64,000 bases of DNA from CATOSP01 sp034422355. GTDB taxonomy: Bacteria; Chloroflexota; Dehalococcoidia; Lucifugimonadales; UBA3495. The stretch's first letter is position 1. Each line of letters begins with the position of its first letter. The notes beneath the pieces were generated by a model. That model made no database searches. It was not told where the DNA came from and worked only from the letters and a program-made list of their open reading frames with translations. Shown one piece after another: positions 1-9,400 of this stretch. The DNA lies in assembly GCA_034422355.1 (NCBI GenBank), contig DAOUJS010000171.1, positions 68,015 to 132,014 on the forward strand, given 5' to 3'. A program made the position numbers and the translations under genes.

Positions 1-820
1 CAGCGTTTTCTCCCGTGGGAGCTTCCGGCAAGCCGAGGTACAGGGCCAGGAATGGAACGAAGGCTACGGCAGCCATCCCCCGGAGACCTCCGACCAGCAT
101 GATGCCCCACAGCCGCGGGTGGCTGCGGAAGGACCGGCCTGTCTGCGAAAGCTGCTCGCCGAGACCGGTAACCCGCGTGTCCCCGGAGGCGTTCTTGCCG
201 ATGTCGTGGAATGCCCAGTAGACCAGGAAGCTGAGCACGAGGGGCAAGACCGTGTAGACGCTGAGAATCTCGCGCCAGGACAGCGCGACAATTAGCACGC
301 CGGAGAGAAGAAAGCCGGTAAGGGCCGGGCCAAGTACATCCCCTATGTTTCCGCCGATGCCGTGAAAGGACAGGGCCGATCCCCTGTGGTGGGAAAAGTG
401 GTGGGACAGCGCAGCCGTGGCGGGCAGATGCCAGACCGACGCTGCCATTGCGACAATAGCCATGCCCAGCAGCAGTACCGGATATATTGGGGCCAGTCCC
501 ATGACCAGCCAGCCGATGCCGAACAGGGCCATGCAGAAGGCCATGACCAGTCCCCAGTACCGGCGCACCATGTCAGTCACCACGCCGCCCGGCAGCGCGA
601 TAACGCCCGATACGACCTCTCGTGTGGTCGAGATTGCGCCCACCTGGACGCCGGACAGGCCGAAGGTGGCTACCACCGCCGGGAGCATCACAAAGAAACT
701 TTGGGTGAACCAGTGGAAGATGCCGTGTCCGCCGCTAAGTCCGCTCAGGATGAATGGCGCGGTCCCTCTCAATCCTCTGGGCCGGTCTTCTACGGCATGT
801 CCCGGATGAGCTTCCTGCAT
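1..820 (-). CDS. MFS transporter, 3' part beyond the window
   Basis: An open frame runs from an ATG at 820 to the window edge without a stop, so about 273 residues of the N-terminal part are visible. The start is preceded by GAGGGAG six bases upstream. The protein shows repeated hydrophobic helices with Gly-rich loops, and a motif-A-like loop, GVVTDMVRRYWG, between early helices. This is the pattern of a 12-helix major facilitator permease in the cytoplasmic membrane. The substrate cannot be told. The gene is divergent from ligA, so its promoter lies in the 821-1022 gap. The missing C-terminal half is a window-edge effect, not evidence of a pseudogene. Confidence 0.85.
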   Translation of the reverse strand, partial: MQEAHPGHAVEDRPRGLRGTAPFILSGLSGGHGIFHWFTQSFFVMLPAVVATFGLSGVQVGAISTTREVVSGVIALPGGVVTDMVRRYWGLVMAFCMALFGIGWLVMGLAPIYPVLLLGMAIVAMAASVWHLPATAALSHHFSHHRGSALSFHGIGGNIGDVLGPALTGFLLSGVLIVALSWREILSVYTVLPLVLSFLVYWAFHDIGKNASGDTRVTGLGEQLSQTGRSFRSHPRLWGIMLVGGLRGMAAVAFVPFLALYLGLPEAPTGENA

Positions 821-939
821 GTCGCGCTCCCTCTGGAGGCCCGGGACCTGGACGCGGCAGGGGCTGGAGCCGCCGCTGAGGACCCGCCTCCCGGTGGTTA
901 AGCTTGTGGAAATGTGACAGGTGGAACCTTTCTTCTTGG

Positions 940-960
940 ATTCACCAGCGATATTATACT
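940..960 (+). promoter_or_regulatory. Possible ligA promoter (-10 TATACT)
   Basis: TATACT at 955-960 looks like a -10 element; the -35 region is poor. A start of transcription near 967 would lie downstream of the longest possible ligA start (GTG 921) and upstream of the ATG at 1023, which supports the shorter protein. Confidence 0.4.
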
Positions 961-1022
961 TGTTGGCCTTGCCATTCAACGCTACGGCCAACCAATTACG
1001 GAATCAACCGGAGACCGAACGC

Positions 1023-3068
1023 ATGGTGGACATCAACCGGTCAACTTCAGTCGAGCGGCATGCCGCAGAGTTGCACGAGAAAATCAACCACCATAACTAC
1101 CGCTACTACGTGCTGGACGACCCGGAGGTTAGCGACGCCGAGTATGACGGGCTGATGAACGAACTGCGCGGGCTGGAGGAGAAGCATCCCCACCTGGTTA
1201 CTCCCGCCTCGCCAACGCAGCGGGTGGGCGCAGCGCCTGCCGAGGGATTTTCCCAAGTGCAGCACGCCCGGCCCATGCTCAGCCTGGCCAACGCCTTCAA
1301 CGAGGAGGAGCTACAGGCATGGCACCGGCGGGTCAAGGGACTGCTGGACGGAGCGGACTTCGACCTGGTCTGCGAGCTGAAGATTGACGGCCTGGCGGTA
1401 AGCCTCAGGTACGAGGGCGGGCAGTTCGCCCAGGGCGCGACCCGGGGAAACGGCTATACCGGGGAGGACGTGACCCAGAACCTGCGCACTATCCGAGGCA
1501 TCCCTCTTAAGCTCATGGGCAACCCTCTCCCGGAGCTTGAGGTCCGGGGGGAGGTGTACCTGCCCCTGGAGGACTTTCGCCGTCTCAACGAGGCGCGGGC
1601 CGAGCGCGGCGAGCAGCTTTACGCCAACCCCAGGAACACCGGCGCGGGAAGCGTGCGCCAACTCGACCCCAAGGTGACCGCATCTCGGAACCTGAAGATA
1701 TGGGTCTACAGTCTCGGCAACAATGACACTCCGGGGATTCCCGGCAACCACTTCGACAGCCTCGAATGGCTGAGGGACGCAGGATTCCCCATCAATCCCA
1801 ACAACCGGCGCTTCCAGTCCCTTGATGAGGTATGCGATTACTACTGCCACTGGCTGCAAAACCGGCACGGCCTTCCCTATGAGGCCGATGGGGTGGTCAT
1901 CAAGGTGGACCCCTTCTCTTACCAGACATCTCTAGGGTTCGTAGGACGGGAACCACGGTGGGCGATTGCGTACAAGTTCCCGGCTGAACAGGCTGTTACC
2001 AGGCTCATCAACATCGGAATCAACGTGGGGCGCACCGGCAGCCTGAACCCATATGCGATGCTGGAGCCGGTGGTAGTCAGCGGAGCGACAGTCAAGCAGG
2101 CATCTCTGCACAACGAGGAGGACATCAATCGCAAGGACATCCGTATAGGAGACTGGGTAACCGTGGAGCGCGCCGGGGATGTGATTCCCCAGGTGGTCGG
2201 ACCAATCACAGAGCGGCGCAGCGGGGATGAAACGCCCTTCCAGATGCCGTCGCACTGTCCCGTGTGCGATACGCCCGTGGTCAAGCCGGAGTCCGAGGCG
2301 ATGCACCGCTGCCCCAACTCGGCCTGCCCAGTGCAGTTCTTTGAGCTGCTCAAGCACTTCGTCAGCAAGGGCGCGATGGACATCGACGGCCTCGGGGAAC
2401 AGTGGTGCGCCATCCTCATCGAGAAAGGCTTGGTCAGCGACGTTTCCGGCCTCTACTACATGGACAAGGAGGAACTGCTCAAGCTGGAACGGATGGGAGA
2501 GCGGCTGGCCACCAAGATTATGATCAACATCGAGGCCAGCAGGGAACGGTCGCTGGTCCGGGTCCTGTTTGCCCTGGGCATCCTGCACGTCGGCCCGGAA
2601 ATAGCCGAACTGCTGTGCCAGCGCTTCCCCAGCCTTGACGCCCTGGCCGGGGCGACGGAGGAAGAGCTTACCGATATACCGGGGGTCGGCCCCAAGATCG
2701 CGGAAAGCGTGGTGGCTTACTTCGCCGTACCCAACAACCTGGAGGTCATCGACAAGCTGCGAAAGGCCGGTGTCGACCCGTACCACGAGATACAGGAGAT
2801 GGACCATAGTTCCCTCCCCCTGTTCGGCCAGAGTTTCGTGGTAACCGGGACCCTCTCCGCATTTCCCCGGCGGGAAGCCGAGGCACGAATCAAGGCCCTG
2901 GGCGGCAGCGTAGGCTCCTCAGTTACCCGCAAGACCAACTACCTGGTGACCGGTGAATCGCCCGGTTCCAAGCTGGCCACCGCGGAGCGGTTGGGGACCG
3001 TGGTGCTGGACGAGGCCGGTTTTCTGGATATGTTGGAGAGGGCCGGGGCAGGGTCGCTTCCCGGATAA
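1023..3068 (+). CDS. ligA: NAD-dependent DNA ligase LigA
   Basis: This ligase seals nicks in double-stranded DNA using NAD+ during replication and repair. The 681-residue product has the full family layout. An N-terminal NAD-binding Ia domain (YRYYVLDDPEVSDAEYD) is followed by the adenylation domain with the KIDG motif, Lys120 being the AMP-accepting residue, and then an OB fold. A four-Cys zinc finger follows (Cys412, 415, 430, 435), then helix-hairpin-helix repeats (IPGVGPKIAESV) and a C-terminal BRCT domain from about residue 603. The ATG at 1023 has GGAG eight bases upstream and gives the usual family length. A longer GTG start at 921 would add 34 atypical residues. The stop overlaps the pth start by one base (TAATG). 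Confidence 0.97.
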   Translation: MVDINRSTSVERHAAELHEKINHHNYRYYVLDDPEVSDAEYDGLMNELRGLEEKHPHLVTPASPTQRVGAAPAEGFSQVQHARPMLSLANAFNEEELQAWHRRVKGLLDGADFDLVCELKIDGLAVSLRYEGGQFAQGATRGNGYTGEDVTQNLRTIRGIPLKLMGNPLPELEVRGEVYLPLEDFRRLNEARAERGEQLYANPRNTGAGSVRQLDPKVTASRNLKIWVYSLGNNDTPGIPGNHFDSLEWLRDAGFPINPNNRRFQSLDEVCDYYCHWLQNRHGLPYEADGVVIKVDPFSYQTSLGFVGREPRWAIAYKFPAEQAVTRLINIGINVGRTGSLNPYAMLEPVVVSGATVKQASLHNEEDINRKDIRIGDWVTVERAGDVIPQVVGPITERRSGDETPFQMPSHCPVCDTPVVKPESEAMHRCPNSACPVQFFELLKHFVSKGAMDIDGLGEQWCAILIEKGLVSDVSGLYYMDKEELLKLERMGERLATKIMINIEASRERSLVRVLFALGILHVGPEIAELLCQRFPSLDALAGATEEELTDIPGVGPKIAESVVAYFAVPNNLEVIDKLRKAGVDPYHEIQEMDHSSLPLFGQSFVVTGTLSAFPRREAEARIKALGGSVGSSVTRKTNYLVTGESPGSKLATAERLGTVVLDEAGFLDMLERAGAGSLPG

Positions 3069-3643
3069 TGTGGCTGATAGTAGGACTGGGAAACCCCGGG
3101 GACCGTTACCGGAGCACGCGCCACAACGTCGGCTTCTGGTGCATCGACACCATCGCCGCCCGCTGGGGTATCAACGTGACCGAGCGGCGCGCCAAGGCGG
3201 TGCTTGGCCGGGGTCGCCAGTCAGGGCACGATGTGGTCCTGGCCAAGCCCCGCACCTTTATGAACAACAGCGGCGAGGGGGTGTCCTATCTTCTGACGAG
3301 GTTCGGGGCGCAGCCCGGCAACCTGCTGATAATCTACGACGAGATGGAACTGCCCCTGGGAATGTTGCGCCTGCGCCCTTCGGGCAGCGACGGCGGGCAC
3401 AATGGGATACGCTCCATAATTGCCGCGCTCCACAGCCAGAACTTCCCCCGGCTTCGCGTCGGCATCGGCCAACCTCCGCCGGACGGAGACCCGGTGGCCC
3501 ACGTGCTGGGCCGGTTCACGCCGGAGGAATCGCCGGTGATGGAGGAGTCGGTGGCCCGTGCCGCCCTGGCCGTGGACTGCCTGCTGGAGAATGACATCAA
3601 CGTGGCCATGAATCGCTTTAACCAGAGACCCTCGACCGATTGA
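3068..3643 (+). CDS. pth: Peptidyl-tRNA hydrolase
   Basis: Pth releases peptides from peptidyl-tRNAs that drop off ribosomes, recycling the tRNA. The 191-residue protein has the conserved GLGNPG start, the catalytic His in STRHNVG, FMNNSGEGV, the Asp of YDEMELPLG, and GHNGIRSI, all in the order and spacing of bacterial Pth. The start codon overlaps the ligA stop in TAATG, so the two genes are translationally coupled and almost certainly cotranscribed. The C-terminal tail is short and regular. No unusual features. Confidence 0.97.
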   Translation: MWLIVGLGNPGDRYRSTRHNVGFWCIDTIAARWGINVTERRAKAVLGRGRQSGHDVVLAKPRTFMNNSGEGVSYLLTRFGAQPGNLLIIYDEMELPLGMLRLRPSGSDGGHNGIRSIIAALHSQNFPRLRVGIGQPPPDGDPVAHVLGRFTPEESPVMEESVARAALAVDCLLENDINVAMNRFNQRPSTD

Positions 3644-3731
3644 CGCGTCCGGCCGCAGATTCGTCTCCTCGCGCTCCAACAATGCTGGACATGCAGGCCG
3701 CCGGAAGACCATTGGCTGGGTCACGCTGAAC

Positions 3732-5660
3732 ATGATTCGGGGTATTTGCCACGCCCGATACTTGCTAGTGGTCCTGGTGTTGGCCGCAGCCTTGGCCTGC
3801 ACAACTCCCGCGTCTCAGCCTGATGTGCCGGCGGACCCTGTGTCTACAACGGCCGCGCCGGGTCCCACGCCTGAATTGGAGATGGACACGACACCCTCGG
3901 CGGAGGGACTGCTTGCCTCGTTGACGGACCCGCCCCCGGAGCGGGACGTATCCCGGCTGGCGCGGGAGTTGATACCGGGCATTGGGCAGGAATTCGACTG
4001 GGTTGTCGCAGAGAATCCGGAAGCTCTCAAGGAGGGCCGGGTCGATACCTTCTGGCTGGCCGACCTGGACGGTCTTGAGGTCTACGAGTCGCGGTTCGAG
4101 TTGGCCCTGGTATCGGCCCGTGCCTACTGGTACGTGGAGTCCGGCGGGGAGGCGGACCGGGACGCCCTGGAGCGTTCCGCCGAGGCGTTTGAGGAGCGTA
4201 TCTACCCCACCGTCACGTGGGTCTTCGGCTCGGAGTGGTCTCCCGGAGTGGACGGCGATACGCGGGTGACCATCGTGAACGGCTCCCTACGCGGGGCCGG
4301 CGGGTACTTCAACTCCTCAGATGAGTACCCGCGGGCCGTATTCCCTTACAGCAACCAGCGGGAGATGATATACATCAACACCGCGTTCATACCCATCGGG
4401 TCCACCGCTTACTTGGCGACCCTGGCCCACGAGTTCCAGCACCTCGTCCACTGGAACCAGGACTCTTCGGAGGATACGTGGGTCAACGAAGGTCTGGCGG
4501 AACTTGCCGTGTCAGTCACGGGCTACGGCGCGAGGAACGTCCGCTTCAGGCTGGACAGCGTTCCAACATCGCTGGTCAACTGGCCGCTGGACTCGGAAAG
4601 AATCGGGGCCAGCTACGCGACGGCTTCACTCTTCATGCACTACCTTTCCGAGCACTACGGGTCGCGGGATGACATGCGGGCGTTGGTCTCAGCCCCTGCC
4701 GACGGCGTGGAGGGCATCGACCAATACTTGCGGAACTCCGGTTATACCCAGACCTTCCATGATGTGTTCCGGGATTGGGCCGCAGCCAATTTCCTGGACG
4801 CGCCTGACGGCATATATGGCTACTCTGACCTGAACGTGGGGGCAAGGCCGCGCAAGTCCATTGACGGTTTCTCCAGCCTGGAGTCGGAGATACCGCAATA
4901 CGCTGTGGAGTACGTGAGGCTGGAGTCCTTCAGCGGCCCTATCCGTGTCCGGTTCAGCGGCCCGTCAAGCGCGCCAATAATTCCCGATGACGTTGGCCCT
5001 CGAGGATGCTGGTGGAGCAACGTCGGAGACTCCATAGACTCCACCCTCACGGCGGGCCTCGACTTCCGGGATGTGGAGCGGCCCGTCCTCCGGTACGAAG
5101 CGTGGTATGACATAGAAGAAGACTGGGACTACGCCTATGCACAGGTCTCGACTGATGGCGGGGAACGCTGGCAAATCCTGGCCGCACCCGGCATGTCCGT
5201 GGAGAACCCGATGGGGACTGCCTTCGGCAGCGGCTACACCGGCAGCAGCGGCGGATGGACTACGGAAACCCTGGACCTCAGTCCTTACTCCGGGCAGCAG
5301 GTGAAGGTCCGGTTCCAGTACCTCACCGACGACGCCATCCACGGCCCCGGCCTCTGCCTGCGTGGCGCGAGTGTCGTGGACGGCGGCGATGTTCGTCCCG
5401 TTACAGAGTGGGAACCGCGAGGCTTCGTGCTAATCGACAACCGGACGCCGCAGACGTACATTGTCCAGATCATTGAAGGCGGCACTGAGCAGGATGACTC
5501 CCCCCGTGTGACGGTTATGGAACTGGACCCGTCCAACTCCGGGTCGTTGGAAATCCCTGCCCCGCAGGACTCGGAGAGGCTGGTGGTCGCCGTGGCTGCC
5601 CTGGCTACAGGGACGTTCCAACCGGCATCCTATACGTTGACCATAGAACCGGGCAGATAG
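3732..5660 (+). CDS. Secreted zinc metallopeptidase, probable lipoprotein
   Basis: The 642-residue protein starts with a hydrophobic signal segment ending in ALAC, with Cys23 as a plausible lipid-anchored residue although the lipobox is imperfect. A Pro/Thr-rich linker follows. The catalytic core carries HEFQH at 233-237 with a downstream NEGLAE (Glu253) as likely third zinc ligand, as in M6/M30-type peptidases. The C-terminal region (about 400-520) contains WYDIEEDWDYAYAQVSTDGG and a Ser/Gly-rich GYTGSSGGW stretch. Both resemble the jelly-roll domain of immune-inhibitor-A-like proteases. It should act outside the membrane on proteins or peptides. The precise family is uncertain. Confidence 0.8.
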   Translation: MIRGICHARYLLVVLVLAAALACTTPASQPDVPADPVSTTAAPGPTPELEMDTTPSAEGLLASLTDPPPERDVSRLARELIPGIGQEFDWVVAENPEALKEGRVDTFWLADLDGLEVYESRFELALVSARAYWYVESGGEADRDALERSAEAFEERIYPTVTWVFGSEWSPGVDGDTRVTIVNGSLRGAGGYFNSSDEYPRAVFPYSNQREMIYINTAFIPIGSTAYLATLAHEFQHLVHWNQDSSEDTWVNEGLAELAVSVTGYGARNVRFRLDSVPTSLVNWPLDSERIGASYATASLFMHYLSEHYGSRDDMRALVSAPADGVEGIDQYLRNSGYTQTFHDVFRDWAAANFLDAPDGIYGYSDLNVGARPRKSIDGFSSLESEIPQYAVEYVRLESFSGPIRVRFSGPSSAPIIPDDVGPRGCWWSNVGDSIDSTLTAGLDFRDVERPVLRYEAWYDIEEDWDYAYAQVSTDGGERWQILAAPGMSVENPMGTAFGSGYTGSSGGWTTETLDLSPYSGQQVKVRFQYLTDDAIHGPGLCLRGASVVDGGDVRPVTEWEPRGFVLIDNRTPQTYIVQIIEGGTEQDDSPRVTVMELDPSNSGSLEIPAPQDSERLVVAVAALATGTFQPASYTLTIEPGR

Positions 5661-5775
5661 AGAACCGGGCGGATAGACAGTTCAGGATGGCGTAAACTGC
5701 CGCCATTGCAACCTGCTCACGCACGTGTATCGCTCGATGCTGGCACGGCGAGCCCCTCGGCAGGGAGACAGAAAA

Positions 5776-6753
5776 ATGGCTCTGAGACTCTGTGTAGTAG
5801 GATGCGGCAGTTTCGCCCGTGATTTTGCCCATGCCATAGGACCGTTGCGCGGTGACGTTGACTTGCTGTTCGCCAGCCGGGATGCTGCCCGGGCCTCCGA
5901 GTTTAACCATACATTCCGGGGCAGGGGAGCATTCGGCTCCTACGAAGCCGCTGCCTCCGACCCGCGCGTTGACGCCATGTACATCTGCACCCCGCACCAT
6001 CTGCACCGGGAGCATATGGAGCTTGCAGCCGGCGCGGGCAAGCACGTCCTGGTAGAGAAGCCCATCGCCCGCAATCTGGGTGAGGCCCGGGCCATCATCG
6101 CCGCTGCCGTCGCCAGTGGCGTCAACCTGATGGTGGCGGAGAACTATCGATTTCTCTCCGGGGTGCGCCTGGCAAAGAGACTGGTCGAAGATGGCTCCAT
6201 TGGGACGCTGCGCATGGTCCAGATGCAGGAGGAAGCCCGGTTCCAACCGGGCAGGTGGCGGAACAACCCGGAACTGAACGGCGGCGGAGTGTTCATCGAC
6301 GGCGGCATCCACAAGGTGGACGGGCTGCTATATCTCACAGGACGCCCGGCGACGGTTTTTGCCGCGGAAGTCCCTCCGGGGAATCCCGGACTGGAAGCGG
6401 AGGACGGGCTGGCGATGATCACCACTCACCCGACCGGCGTAGTGGGGTTGATCAATCATTCCTGGACCTGCGCCACGCCTTCGCCTATCTGGCTGTCGGT
6501 CCTGGGCACGGGCGGCGCCATCTACTATGAGGCTGGCCGGTCCTGGCTGAGGTTGGACGACGGCAGGACAACGAGGAGTATTGACCTGGAGCCGGACGGT
6601 TTCGGCCTGGTCCCGATGGTGCGCGAGTTCAAGGCCAGCATCGAAGAGGGGCGGGAGCCGGAGATGCCGGGGGATGCCGGTATGGCAGACCTGGAAGTGG
6701 TCCTGAAAGCCTACGAGTCGGTAGGGACAGGGCAATCGGTAACTCTTGACTGA
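5776..6753 (+). CDS. Gfo/Idh/MocA family oxidoreductase
   Basis: This 325-residue protein belongs to a family of NAD(P)-dependent dehydrogenases acting on sugars, inositols and related compounds. The N-terminus is a Rossmann fold with GCGSFARD. The family hallmark EKPIARN follows near residue 95, and HKVDGL with its His lies in the C-terminal substrate domain. The ATG at 5776 has GGGAG nine bases upstream; an in-frame ATG at 5725 would add 17 unconserved residues. The gene stands alone and converges on the glutamine synthetase. The substrate cannot be assigned. Confidence 0.88.
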   Translation: MALRLCVVGCGSFARDFAHAIGPLRGDVDLLFASRDAARASEFNHTFRGRGAFGSYEAAASDPRVDAMYICTPHHLHREHMELAAGAGKHVLVEKPIARNLGEARAIIAAAVASGVNLMVAENYRFLSGVRLAKRLVEDGSIGTLRMVQMQEEARFQPGRWRNNPELNGGGVFIDGGIHKVDGLLYLTGRPATVFAAEVPPGNPGLEAEDGLAMITTHPTGVVGLINHSWTCATPSPIWLSVLGTGGAIYYEAGRSWLRLDDGRTTRSIDLEPDGFGLVPMVREFKASIEEGREPEMPGDAGMADLEVVLKAYESVGTGQSVTLD

Positions 6754-6827
6754 TGCCCCTGACTCTACCGTTGCTACACCGCCTACGCTCAGGTGTTCCA
6801 ACTGCGCGGGGTCCCAACTTGCCTTGT

Positions 6828-8165
6828 CTACAGCGCCGGCAAGTACCTGGAAATCTCGTAGTCGGTTACGGTGGCCCGGTACTCTTCCCACTCCATCCTC
6901 TTGTTGCGGATGAAGCTATGGAAGATGTGGTCTCCCAGGGCGTCGTGCAGCAACTCGCTTTCCTCGGCCAGCCCGATGGCCTGGCCGAGGCTGGTTGGCA
7001 GAGACTTGATCCCCCTGGCCTCCCGTTCCTCGTTGGTCATCATGGCCACGTTCCCCTCAACCGGGGGCGGCACCGGGTATTCTTCCTCTATACCTTTCAA
7101 ACCCGCGGCCAGCATGACGCTGAAGGCCAGGTATGGGTTGCACGCCGGGTCCGGGGCGCGGTACTCGATGCGCACTGAGCTTTCAAAGCCGGGTTTGTAG
7201 GCTGGGACCCGGATCAAGTCCGCCCGGTTCACGTGGGCCCAGGATATGTATACCGGCGCCTCGTACCCGGGCACGAGCCGCTTGTAGGAGTTCACCCACT
7301 GGTTGGTGACCAGGGTTATCTCCGGGGCGTGACGGATCAGCCCGGCGATGAATCTTTTGCCAATGATTGACAAGTGGTTTTCGTCGTCCGGGTCATGAAA
7401 GGCGTTCTGGTTCCCTCGAAAAAGAGACTGGTGAGTGTGCATCCCGGACCCATTCATGTTGGATAACGGCTTGGGCATGAATGAGGCATACGCGCCGCTG
7501 AGTTGGGCCAGTTCCTTGATCACCAGCTTGGAGGTCATAACACTGTCGGCCATTGTCAGGGCGTCGGTGTATTGCAAGTCGATCTCATGCTGGCTGTAGG
7601 CAGCCTCATGGTGGGAATATTTGACGGGTATGCCCATGTCGGCCAGGTTCAAAACCGTATCGCGACGCAGGTCGCTGGATGGTTGGCCGGTTAGCTGGTC
7701 GAAGTAGCCGCTGTAGTCCAGTGGTTCCGGAGAGTTGGCGTCCTTGAGGTAGAAGAACTCAATCTCCGGGCCCACGTAATAGGTGAAGCCTGCCTTTCCC
7801 AGCCGCTCCAGGTTGCGCTTCAAAGCGATACGCGGGTCTCCGGAGAAGGGTTCCCCATTTGGTGTGCGGATGTCACAAAACATCCTGGCCACTGCGTTTT
7901 GTCTGGGCCGCCAGGGCAACAGGGAGAAGGTCGCCGGTTCTGGGAACGCCCGCATGTCGCTCTCGTTGAACCGGGCGAATCCCTCGATGGAGGCCCCGTC
8001 GAACCCCACGCCCTGCTCGATAGCGTCTACCAGGTCATCTACGGTAATGGCGAAACCCTTGAGGTTGCCCAGGATGTCAGTAAACCAGAGACGGATGAAC
8101 TTTACGTCGTTCTCCTGCGCGCTTCTCAGCACATACTCTAGCTCGGCGCCGTTCTCCTGAACCAT
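6828..8165 (-). CDS. glnA: Glutamine synthetase, type I
   Basis: It makes glutamine from glutamate, ammonia and ATP in the cytoplasm. The 445-residue length, FTDILGNLKG near the start, GFDGASIEGF, the metal-binding GPEIEFF, NGSGMHTHQSLF and the RIEYRAPDPACNPYLAF segment are typical of type I enzymes. The C-terminal part lacks the NLYDLP-type Tyr site adenylylated in proteobacterial GSI-beta, so it resembles the GSI-alpha class, which is not controlled by adenylylation. GAGGGAC lies just before the ATG. It is the last gene of a minus-strand nitrogen locus, downstream of a type II synthetase and a hairpin, and has its own predicted promoter. Confidence 0.95.
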   Translation of the reverse strand: MVQENGAELEYVLRSAQENDVKFIRLWFTDILGNLKGFAITVDDLVDAIEQGVGFDGASIEGFARFNESDMRAFPEPATFSLLPWRPRQNAVARMFCDIRTPNGEPFSGDPRIALKRNLERLGKAGFTYYVGPEIEFFYLKDANSPEPLDYSGYFDQLTGQPSSDLRRDTVLNLADMGIPVKYSHHEAAYSQHEIDLQYTDALTMADSVMTSKLVIKELAQLSGAYASFMPKPLSNMNGSGMHTHQSLFRGNQNAFHDPDDENHLSIIGKRFIAGLIRHAPEITLVTNQWVNSYKRLVPGYEAPVYISWAHVNRADLIRVPAYKPGFESSVRIEYRAPDPACNPYLAFSVMLAAGLKGIEEEYPVPPPVEGNVAMMTNEEREARGIKSLPTSLGQAIGLAEESELLHDALGDHIFHSFIRNKRMEWEEYRATVTDYEISRYLPAL

Positions 8166-8219
8166 AGTCCCTCCAAACCAGCTCCCGGCGTGGCTTACCC
8201 TCTACAGACTGTGCCTGCG

Positions 8220-8230
8220 AAGATACCATT
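8220..8230 (-). promoter_or_regulatory. Probable glnA promoter (extended -10)
   Basis: On the minus strand AATGGTATCTT reads as an extended -10 (TGGTATCTT), about 55 bases before the glnA start. The octamer AATGGTAT is shared with the promoters of both tiny membrane-protein genes at 9.7 and 10.6 kb. Confidence 0.5.
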
Positions 8231-8265
8231 TTCTCGGCAAGCGGGCAAAACGCCTCTGACACAAA

Positions 8266-8293
8266 CCGCCGGCCTTCCGCAGAGGGCCGGCGG
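8266..8293 (-). terminator. Hairpin between the two glutamine synthetase genes
   Basis: A perfect 9-bp GC stem (CCGCCGGCC with GGCCGGCGG, loop 8275-8284) lies downstream of the type II synthetase stop on the minus strand. It is followed only by a weak TTTGTGT tract, so termination or partial read-through into glnA are both possible. Confidence 0.55.
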
Positions 8294-8345
8294 TGAATTC
8301 CAGAATTGAGCATAACCGCAACCAGGTGCCGATGTGGTTGTATCG

Positions 8346-9362
8346 CTAGGCCGCGGCGCCCACAGTTTCCATGATCAACCGGGTAACGGTGTAAGGATCA
8401 CAATTGGCGTTGGGGCGTCGGTCTTCAATGTAGCCCTTGCCGTCCCGGGCCACCTGCCAGGGAATCCGGACCGAAGCGCCCCGGTCGGACACGCCATAGC
8501 GGAACTCCCGGTAGGAGCAGGTCTCGTGAAGACCTGTCAACCGCTCTTCAATCCGGTGGCCATAGTTGGCGATATGCAGGTCATGGCGGGTCTTCAAGGC
8601 TTCCGCTGCGGCGATGCAGGCGTCATAGTTCTCACGCATCTGGTTGGTCGAGAAGTTAGTATGGGCGCCAGCGCCATTCCAGTCGCCCTTGACCGGCTTG
8701 GGGTCGAGGGTGGCGCTGATCCCCTTGCGCCCGTCAACGGTCTCAACGTCCTCGCCTATACGGTAGAGAAGCCAGCGTGCCAGCCAAAGGTGGTCGCCCG
8801 CAGTAGGCGCGCCGACCGGGCCAATCTGAAACTCCCATTGTGCCGGCATAACCTCTCCGTTGATGCCGGAAATGGCGAGACCGGCATACAGGCAAGCATC
8901 CATGTGCTGCTCTACCACGGGTCGGCCGAAGACCTCGTCGGAACCGACGCCGCAGTAGTAACCACCCTGGGGTGCAGGGAAACCGTTGTCCGGCCAACCC
9001 AATGGCTTGATGCCGTCAAAGAAAGTGTACTCCTGCTCGATACCAAACCAGAAGTCCAGTGATTCATACTGTGCGGCTGCGGCGGCACAGGCGGCGCGGG
9101 TGTTTGAGGGGTGGGGCGTCATGTCGGTGAGCAGCACTTCGCACATGACGAGCTTGTTGTCGCCGCCACGCACCGGGTCTGGGACGGTCAGCACCGGGTG
9201 CAGAACGCAGTCCGAGTTCTCGCCCGGGGCCTGGTTGGTACTGGAACCGTCAAAGCCCCAGATAGGAGGAGCTTCCCCGTCGGGAACAATCTTGCCCTTG
9301 GACCGCAGCTTGGCTGTGGGTTCTTGCCCGTCAATCCAGATGTATTCCGCCTTGTAACTCAT
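8346..9362 (-). CDS. glnII: Glutamine synthetase, type II (eukaryotic-like)
   Basis: This 338-residue protein is a type II glutamine synthetase, the octa/decameric class of eukaryotes, rhizobia and actinomycetes. Diagnostic segments are YIWIDG, WGFDGSSTNQAPGENSD, WFGIEQEYTFFD, PAQWEFQIGP, KGDWNGAGAHTNFST and the Arg-rich SDRGASVRIPWQV. The reaction is the same as that of glnA next door. I chose the ATG at 9362 because GAGG lies eight bases upstream; a TTG at 9383 is an unneeded extension. A TATAAT sits about 35 bases upstream of the start. Carrying both GS types side by side suggests division of labour or differential regulation by nitrogen supply. Confidence 0.95.
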   Translation of the reverse strand: MSYKAEYIWIDGQEPTAKLRSKGKIVPDGEAPPIWGFDGSSTNQAPGENSDCVLHPVLTVPDPVRGGDNKLVMCEVLLTDMTPHPSNTRAACAAAAAQYESLDFWFGIEQEYTFFDGIKPLGWPDNGFPAPQGGYYCGVGSDEVFGRPVVEQHMDACLYAGLAISGINGEVMPAQWEFQIGPVGAPTAGDHLWLARWLLYRIGEDVETVDGRKGISATLDPKPVKGDWNGAGAHTNFSTNQMRENYDACIAAAEALKTRHDLHIANYGHRIEERLTGLHETCSYREFRYGVSDRGASVRIPWQVARDGKGYIEDRRPNANCDPYTVTRLIMETVGAAA

Positions 9363-9394
9363 GGTCCGAACCTCGCTTTCCAAGTTTTCCCTGA

Positions 9395-9400
9395 ATTATA
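9395..9400 (-). promoter_or_regulatory. -10 element (TATAAT) of the type II glutamine synthetase gene
   Basis: A perfect TATAAT on the minus strand lies 32 bases upstream of the ATG. No recognisable -35 is found 16-18 bases before it, so an activator may be required. Confidence 0.55.

Noticed and set aside
362..901. Long + strand open frames opposite the MFS gene
   Set aside because: Composition is that of an antisense shadow (His/Gln/Arg-rich, no domains); the minus-strand frame is a clear membrane transporter.
921..1022. Longer LigA start at GTG 921
   Set aside because: Adds a hydrophobic 34-residue extension not typical of LigA and begins upstream of a likely -10 at 955-960; ATG 1023 has a ribosome site.
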